DNA of 35,990 nt, from positions 1 to 35,990 of the forward strand of contig JAZNPF010000001.1 of assembly GCA_045589495.1 (NCBI GenBank). The letters run 5' to 3'. Positions 31,773-35,990 of the stretch are shown here, piece by piece. The stretch comes from SIG455 sp045589495 (GTDB lineage Bacteria > Bacillota > Clostridia > UMGS1810). A model generated the notes under the pieces. It had not been told where the DNA came from and did no database searches. It worked only from the letters and a program-made list of their open reading frames with translations. The position numbers and the translations under genes are program-made. The stretch's first letter is position 1, and each line of letters begins with the position of its first letter.

Positions 31773-32408
31773 ATGAAATTTAAAAATGTTACTATTATGG
31801 AGCATCCGCTTATCATACACAAAATCGCACTTTTAAGAGATGTTAATACCGGTGCAAAGGAATTCCGTGAACTTGTTAATGAAATTGCTATGCTTATGGG
31901 GTATGAAGTCACACGTAATCTTCCTCTTAAAGATGTTGATATTCAAACTCCTTTGACTGTTGCACACACAAAAATGCTTGCCGGAAAGCAAAATGCAGTA
32001 GTTCCGATTTTGCGTGCGGGCCTTGGCATGGTCGACGGAATGCTTCGAATTATGCCTAATGCAAAAGTTGGTCATATTGGTATTTATCGTGACCATGACA
32101 CTTTACAGCCTGTTGAATATTTTTGCAAGTTGCCGGTTGACATTGCAGAACGCGATGTTATTATTGTTGATCCTATGCTTGCTACTGGGGTATCTGCTGA
32201 TGCAGCAATAGGTTTTTTGCGTGCACGAGGTGTAAAAAACATAAAATTTGTTAATATCGTTGCGGCTCCCGAAGGGCTCGAAATACTTGCAACCAAACAC
32301 CCGGATATTGAAATTTACTGTGGTATTTTAGACGAGAAACTTAATGAAAGCGGCTATATTTTGCCCGGACTCGGTGATGCCGGTGATAGAATATTTGGTA
32401 CAAAATAA
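31773..32408 (+). CDS. upp: Uracil phosphoribosyltransferase
   Basis: The 211-residue salvage enzyme makes UMP from uracil and PRPP. Landmarks are HPLIIHKIALLRD, VPILRAGLGMVDGM, and the PRPP loop VDPMLATGVSADAA at 132-145. Val 140 stands where most homologues have Gly (ATGGSA), a modest departure at the PRPP site. The C terminus GYILPGLGDAGDRIFGT carries the uracil-binding part and is intact. The pairing of rpiB with upp is common in Firmicutes. Confidence 0.96.
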   Translation: MKFKNVTIMEHPLIIHKIALLRDVNTGAKEFRELVNEIAMLMGYEVTRNLPLKDVDIQTPLTVAHTKMLAGKQNAVVPILRAGLGMVDGMLRIMPNAKVGHIGIYRDHDTLQPVEYFCKLPVDIAERDVIIVDPMLATGVSADAAIGFLRARGVKNIKFVNIVAAPEGLEILATKHPDIEIYCGILDEKLNESGYILPGLGDAGDRIFGTK

Positions 32409-32434
32409 GTTGTGGTTGTAATTTGAGGTTAAAT

Positions 32435-32932
32435 ATGAGTGAATGGATTACAAGTTTTTTTGTTGGCTTAAATCATGAACTTGCGGTTTTTTTAGTTTCA
32501 ATGCTTCCGATTGTGGAACTACGCGGAGCAATTCCTTTTGGTGTCGGCCTTGGAATGGATTGGCGCTCTGTATATTTGATAAGTGTAATTGGTAATATGA
32601 TTCCTGTTCCTTTTATAATTTTATTTTTCAGACCGATCATAACTTTTTTGAAAAAGACACGGTTCTTTGGTAGTTTTGCAACAAAATTGCACGAAAGATC
32701 ATTACAAAAATCTGAAAGTGTTTTGAAATACAAGGTATTTGGTCTGTTCTTTTTTGTTATGATACCATTGCCTGGAACGGGAGCATGGACCGGTGCTGCG
32801 ATTGCTGCATTACTTGATATACGTTTAAAAAGTGCTATACCTACTATTTTGCTCGGTGTTCTGTGTGCCGGAATCCTTATGATGGGCATCAGTTATGGCT
32901 TTGGTACGTTATTTACACATTTTATAGGTTAA
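32435..32932 (+). CDS. COG2426 small multidrug export-type membrane protein
   Basis: The 165-residue protein has about four to five membrane helices and the family's two landmark segments: LPIVELRGAIPFGVGLG near residue 26 and PLPGTGAWTGAAIAALL near 110-126. The Sm_multidrug_ex/COG2426 family is named from weak evidence of drug export; the true function is not settled and resembles DedA-type proteins in its reentrant motif. GAGG precedes ATG 32435. metK follows 25 bases after the stop. Confidence 0.9.
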   Translation: MSEWITSFFVGLNHELAVFLVSMLPIVELRGAIPFGVGLGMDWRSVYLISVIGNMIPVPFIILFFRPIITFLKKTRFFGSFATKLHERSLQKSESVLKYKVFGLFFFVMIPLPGTGAWTGAAIAALLDIRLKSAIPTILLGVLCAGILMMGISYGFGTLFTHFIG

Positions 32933-32957
32933 TATTATATTGGAAAAGAGGATTAAA

Positions 32958-34136
32958 ATGAGTAGAAAATTATTCACATCTGAATCAGTTACTGAAGGGC
33001 ATCCGGATAAAATATGCGACCAGATATCTGATGCAATTTTAGATGCCATCATTGCGGAAGACTCAACAGCCCGCGTTGCTTGTGAAACCGCTGTAACTAC
33101 GGGGCTTGTAATGGTTATGGGGGAGATTTCCACCAATTGTTATGTTGATATTCCCAAAGTAGTGCGTAAAACAATCAAAGATATTGGATACGACAGGGCT
33201 AAATATGGGTTTGATTGTGACACCTGTTCTGTGCTAACTTCAATTGATGAGCAATCAACTGATATCGCTATGGGGGTTGATAATTCACTTGAATCAAAAG
33301 AGAGTGGTGACTATGGCGATACCGGTGCAGGTGATCAGGGAATGATGTTCGGATTTGCTTGTAATGAAACTCCGGAACTTATGCCGATGCCTATTTCGTT
33401 GGCTCATAAATTAAGTAAAAAACTTTCGCAAGTACGTAAAGATGGTGTTTTGTCATATCTTCGTCCTGATGGAAAAACACAGGTTACAGTTGAATATGTC
33501 GATGATAAACCTGTTAGAGTGGATACGGTTGTTGTATCTACTCAACATGGAACTGAAGTTTCACAGCCACAGATTAGAGAAGATATTATAAGAGAAGTGA
33601 TTCTTCCTATTATTCCTTCTGAACTTTTAGATGAAAACACAAAATATTATATTAACCCCACAGGTCAGTTTATTATTGGCGGACCTCAGGGGGACACTGG
33701 CCTTACTGGCAGAAAGATAATTGTTGATACTTATGGCGGCTTTGCAGGGCATGGTGGCGGATGCTTTTCCGGTAAAGATCCAACAAAAGTGGATAGAAGT
33801 GCTGCATATTTTGCTCGATATATTGCTAAAAACATTGTTAAATCAACTGTTGCTGATAAATGTGAAGTACAACTTGCATATGCTATTGGTAAGGCTCAGC
33901 CCGTTTCTGTTTCAATTAACACATACGGAACAGGAAAGATTTCAGACGAAAAACTTACTGAAATCATCGTAGGCGTATTTGATATGCGTCCTGCGGCAAT
34001 TATTGATAAACTTGATTTACGCAAGCCAATATATAAAAACACTGCCGCTTATGGTCATTTCGGAAGAGAAGATATGGGCTTTAAATGGGAAATTACTGAT
34101 ATGGCTGATATAATTAAAGAAAAAGCTGGTATTTAA
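32958..34136 (+). CDS. metK: S-adenosylmethionine synthetase
   Basis: The 392-residue enzyme makes SAM from methionine and ATP. It has HPDK at 15-18 after FTSESVTEG, DQGMMFGFACNETPELMPMP, and the P-loop-like FAGHGGGCFSGKDPTKVDRS near 262-281. AAGAGGA lies before ATG 32958, which gives the usual N terminus. I see no SAM riboswitch in the short gap upstream. A long hairpin follows its stop. Confidence 0.97.
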   Translation: MSRKLFTSESVTEGHPDKICDQISDAILDAIIAEDSTARVACETAVTTGLVMVMGEISTNCYVDIPKVVRKTIKDIGYDRAKYGFDCDTCSVLTSIDEQSTDIAMGVDNSLESKESGDYGDTGAGDQGMMFGFACNETPELMPMPISLAHKLSKKLSQVRKDGVLSYLRPDGKTQVTVEYVDDKPVRVDTVVVSTQHGTEVSQPQIREDIIREVILPIIPSELLDENTKYYINPTGQFIIGGPQGDTGLTGRKIIVDTYGGFAGHGGGCFSGKDPTKVDRSAAYFARYIAKNIVKSTVADKCEVQLAYAIGKAQPVSVSINTYGTGKISDEKLTEIIVGVFDMRPAAIIDKLDLRKPIYKNTAAYGHFGREDMGFKWEITDMADIIKEKAGI

Positions 34137-34151
34137 AGAACAGAAACGGAT

Positions 34152-34198
34152 CCTCTTTGCATATTATGATATGAAATATATCGTATTGTGCAAAGAGG
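34152..34198 (+). promoter_or_regulatory. Long hairpin covering the ribosome binding site of the gene after metK
   Basis: CCTCTTTGCA (34152-34161) pairs with TGCAAAGAGG (34189-34198), and an inner 8-bp stem (34165-34172 with 34178-34185) closes on GAAAT, giving about 20 pairs with one mismatch. The 3' arm contains AAAGAGG, the ribosome binding site of the ATG at 34209. The sequence after it (TGTTGCTTTT) is a poor T tract, so sequestration of the site is at least as likely as termination. Confidence 0.6.
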
Positions 34199-34208
34199 TG
34201 TTGCTTTT

Positions 34209-34565
34209 ATGTGGTACATATTATGGAAGGCAATAATTACTGTGTTAGTGATTTATGCAGTAATAAATATTCTTGGAAAACTTGTTGTGGCTATATTTAA
34301 TCCTGAACCATATAACAATAAAGATGCTTTTATTGTTATTAAGGTAAGGAATCAGGAAAAAAACATTGAAGCGATTATCAGAAAAATCATTTGGCAAAAC
34401 CTTAAAATAAATAAAGGTGGGTATGTTCCTAATATTCTTGTTGTTGACATAGGCTCGGATGACAATACACGGATTATTGTCGAAAAACTTGCACAACAGT
34501 ATTCTTTTATTTTCTATACTACAGAAGAACAGTACAATAAAATGAAAAATGCTTTTGAAAGGTAA
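34209..34565 (+). CDS. Short membrane-anchored protein with a glycosyltransferase-2-like segment
   Basis: The 118-residue protein has an N-terminal membrane helix (residues 3-28) and then a stretch that reads like the first half of a GT-A/family 2 glycosyltransferase: IVIKVRNQEKNIEAIIRKI (the NEE-type motif) and PNILVVDIGSDDNTRIIVEKL (the DxGSxDxT motif). It stops before the DXD and catalytic parts, so it cannot be an active transferase of that type. No frameshifted remainder is visible downstream; the radical SAM gene starts 6 bases later. It may be a conserved small protein using the fold or a remnant. The start at 34209 is set by AGAGGTG, which the upstream hairpin masks. Confidence 0.75.
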   Translation: MWYILWKAIITVLVIYAVINILGKLVVAIFNPEPYNNKDAFIVIKVRNQEKNIEAIIRKIIWQNLKINKGGYVPNILVVDIGSDDNTRIIVEKLAQQYSFIFYTTEEQYNKMKNAFER

Positions 34566-34571
34566 CTAAAA

Positions 34572-35522
34572 ATGCGATATAATACCTATTCTGAATATTT
34601 AAAAAACAAGTACGGAGAACGTGTATATAAGATACCTGTAAACCTGCCCGGAACTTGCCCTAATAGAGATGGAGAAGCGGGAGTGGGTGGATGTATATAT
34701 TGCGGTGATGAAGGGGCTGCTTTTGAAAATCTTCCATGTACCATGCCAGTAAGAGAGCAAATTGAAAAAAATATAGACTATATTGGAAAAAAATATAAAG
34801 CTGGTAAATACATTGTTTATTTCCAGAATTATTCAAATACATATATGCCTATAGATGAGTTTAAATCTTATATTGAGCAGGCAATTGTTTCTAATGTAGT
34901 GGAAATATCTGTGTCTACACGTCCTGATTGTATAAATGATGTGTATCTGGAATTCTTAGCCTCTATAAAAGAAAAATATGGCGTTGAAATCAGCATAGAA
35001 CTTGGTCTTCAGTCAGTTAATTATCACACACTGATAAAAATAAACAGAGGGCATACCTTGGCAGAATTTATAGACGCTGTGTTAAGAATTAAAAAATACG
35101 GTTTTTCAGTATGTGCACATATAATATTGAATCTGCCGTGGGATGACACTGTTGATATAACTGAGTGTGCAAAAATACTTTCGGCTTTAAGTGTTGATCA
35201 AGTGAAATTACATTGTTTGTACATACTTAAAAATACACCGATTGCAGATATGTATTTAAATAAAGAATTCGATATGGGCAGTTATTATGATTATGTTGAT
35301 AAAGTGATTCTGTTTTTAGAACATTTGCATCCCGATATTGTTGTTCAGAGAATTATTGGACGAGCACGTGAAGAAGATTGTATATTTGCCAATTACAACA
35401 CAAGTTGGTGGAAGATAAAAGATAATATTGACCGACAGTTTGAACTGTTTGATACACATCAAGGTAAAAAATGCGATTATCTCAATGGAAAAGCAGTCAA
35501 AAAATTTGTAAAAGACTTATAA
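34572..35522 (+). CDS. Radical SAM protein, YhcC family
   Basis: The 316-residue protein has cysteines C29, C41 and C44 (GTCPNRDGEAGVGGCIYCG), the iron-sulfur and SAM-binding cluster of radical SAM enzymes in the form seen in the YhcC/TIGR01212 family. Other landmarks are SVSTRPDCI, IELGLQSVNYHTLIKINRGH and HIILNLPWD. The reaction of the family is not established. The C-terminal part VVQRIIGRAREEDCIFANYN fits the family. It may be co-transcribed with the preceding small gene; a new promoter follows. Confidence 0.92.
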   Translation: MRYNTYSEYLKNKYGERVYKIPVNLPGTCPNRDGEAGVGGCIYCGDEGAAFENLPCTMPVREQIEKNIDYIGKKYKAGKYIVYFQNYSNTYMPIDEFKSYIEQAIVSNVVEISVSTRPDCINDVYLEFLASIKEKYGVEISIELGLQSVNYHTLIKINRGHTLAEFIDAVLRIKKYGFSVCAHIILNLPWDDTVDITECAKILSALSVDQVKLHCLYILKNTPIADMYLNKEFDMGSYYDYVDKVILFLEHLHPDIVVQRIIGRAREEDCIFANYNTSWWKIKDNIDRQFELFDTHQGKKCDYLNGKAVKKFVKDL

Positions 35523-35537
35523 AATAAGAAAAAACTG

Positions 35538-35566
35538 TTGTAAAAATGCTTTTTGTTTGATATAAT
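35538..35566 (+). promoter_or_regulatory. Promoter of the YicC/YloC-family gene
   Basis: TTGTAA (35538-35543) and TATAAT (35561-35566) are 17 bases apart, 79 bases before the start codon. The leader in between shows no strong structure. Confidence 0.7.
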
Positions 35567-35645
35567 AAATATTGGATTTGATACTAATAATATGTTAACA
35601 ACTACAGTATCTTTCCGTATTAAATGTATTGGAAGGTAAAACATT

Positions 35646-35990
35646 ATGATTAAGAGTATGACTGGTTACGGCAGATGTGAAAAACAGTTTGAAAATTATC
35701 GTATTACCGCTGAAATCAAGACCGTTAATAACAGATATCTTGATATTTACACAAAAGTGTACAAGCAATATTCATTTATTGAAGAAATTGTTCGCGAAAC
35801 TGTGTCAGATAAAATTAAACGCGGTAAAGTTGAAATATCTTTTGTTTTTGACAATCTGAAGGATGAATCTTTTTCTGTTACTTTAAACGAAGAAGTGGCA
35901 AAAGGTTATTATGATGCTTTAAATCAACTCAGTGTTAAGTTTGGTCTTCATAATGACTTAACAGTTTCCAGACTTGGCAAATATAATGAT
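35646..35990 (+). CDS. YicC/YloC-family endoribonuclease (3' end cut by window)
   Basis: The frame is open from ATG 35646 to the last base, 115 codons with no stop. The start MIKSMTGYGRCE and the segment EIKTVNNRYLDIYTK, then RGKVEIS, are the signature of YicC/YloC proteins, which are about 290 residues and are described as endoribonucleases; the B. subtilis yloC gene lies upstream of gmk and rpoZ. GGAAGG lies 9 bases before the ATG. About 60 percent of the gene lies outside the window. Confidence 0.93.
   Translation, partial: MIKSMTGYGRCEKQFENYRITAEIKTVNNRYLDIYTKVYKQYSFIEEIVRETVSDKIKRGKVEISFVFDNLKDESFSVTLNEEVAKGYYDALNQLSVKFGLHNDLTVSRLGKYND

Noticed and set aside
31773..32408. Damaged upp because of Val in the PRPP loop
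   Set aside because: All other motifs and the length are normal, and the frame is intact; one substitution is not evidence of loss of function.
32933..32957. SAM riboswitch upstream of metK
   Set aside because: Only 25 bases separate the upstream stop from the start codon, too short for any SAM riboswitch class with its expression platform.
34152..34198. Simple intrinsic terminator of metK
   Set aside because: The stem is strong, but the following bases TGTTGCTTTT are a poor T tract and the 3' arm contains the next gene's ribosome binding site. Listed as a regulatory hairpin instead, with termination as an alternative.
1..35990. CRISPR array
   Set aside because: No regularly spaced direct repeats of 25-40 bases were seen on either strand, and no cas gene is present.

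Overview
This is about 36 kb of low-GC Gram-positive DNA, most likely from an anaerobic member of the class Clostridia. The evidence is the AT-rich coding sequence, strong AGGAGG-type ribosome binding sites, near-consensus promoters, tRNA genes without encoded CCA, and a clostridial gene set (fhs, rseP, DUF378, COG2426, YloC-type ribonuclease). No species can be named from the sequence alone.

Region 1 (1 to about 10,200) is the integrase-bearing end of an integrated mobile element. In order it holds an excisionase-like HTH protein, a protein of unknown function, a winged-HTH replication-type protein, a 400-base structured non-coding segment that could be an oriT or origin, two tandem ribbon-helix-helix-like paralogues, a DUF6809-like protein, an exported InlB-repeat protein, a cargo cassette, and two overlapping tyrosine integrases. 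The cargo is a 1122-residue membrane-anchored NACHT NTPase with its own promoter, a structured leader with a terminator, and a 22-bp inverted-repeat terminator. No relaxase, coupling protein or mating-pore gene is present, so the rest of the element would lie upstream or the element is mobilised in trans. The integrases face the 3' end of an intact tRNA-Pro(CGG) gene, the usual target geometry. A truncated 5' half of another tRNA-Pro, with a near-consensus promoter, lies just behind it.

Region 2 (10,560-20,940) is chromosomal. A membrane-anchored unknown protein and a large nucleotide-sugar 4,6-dehydratase come first. Then follows the classical run pyrH-frr-uppS-cdsA-dxr-rseP (UMP kinase, ribosome recycling, undecaprenyl diphosphate, CDP-diacylglycerol, the MEP pathway, site-2 protease), then a TrmN6-like methyltransferase, rsmI and an unknown two-helix membrane protein. 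The usual rpsB-tsf genes are not upstream of pyrH.

Region 3 (20,940-24,650, minus strand) is a two-gene heterodimeric ABC exporter with the expected asymmetry: one half has degenerate Walker B and H-loop residues, the other a degenerate signature motif. Its promoter carries a palindrome between -35 and -10.

Region 4 (24,700-35,990) is plus-strand housekeeping: DUF378, hemolysin III family, thrC, ispD-ispF, fhs, tsaE-tsaB, rpiB, upp, a COG2426 membrane protein, metK, a short glycosyltransferase-like protein, a YhcC-type radical SAM protein and the start of a YicC/YloC-family ribonuclease cut by the window end. With dxr, ispD-ispF supply isoprenoid precursors that UppS turns into the cell-wall lipid carrier; fhs and metK serve one-carbon metabolism.

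The best candidates for something undescribed are the membrane NACHT cassette with its RNA leader, the integrase carrying a second arm-type DNA-binding domain at its C terminus, and two RNA hairpins placed so that they would control translation starts (uppS, and the gene after metK).
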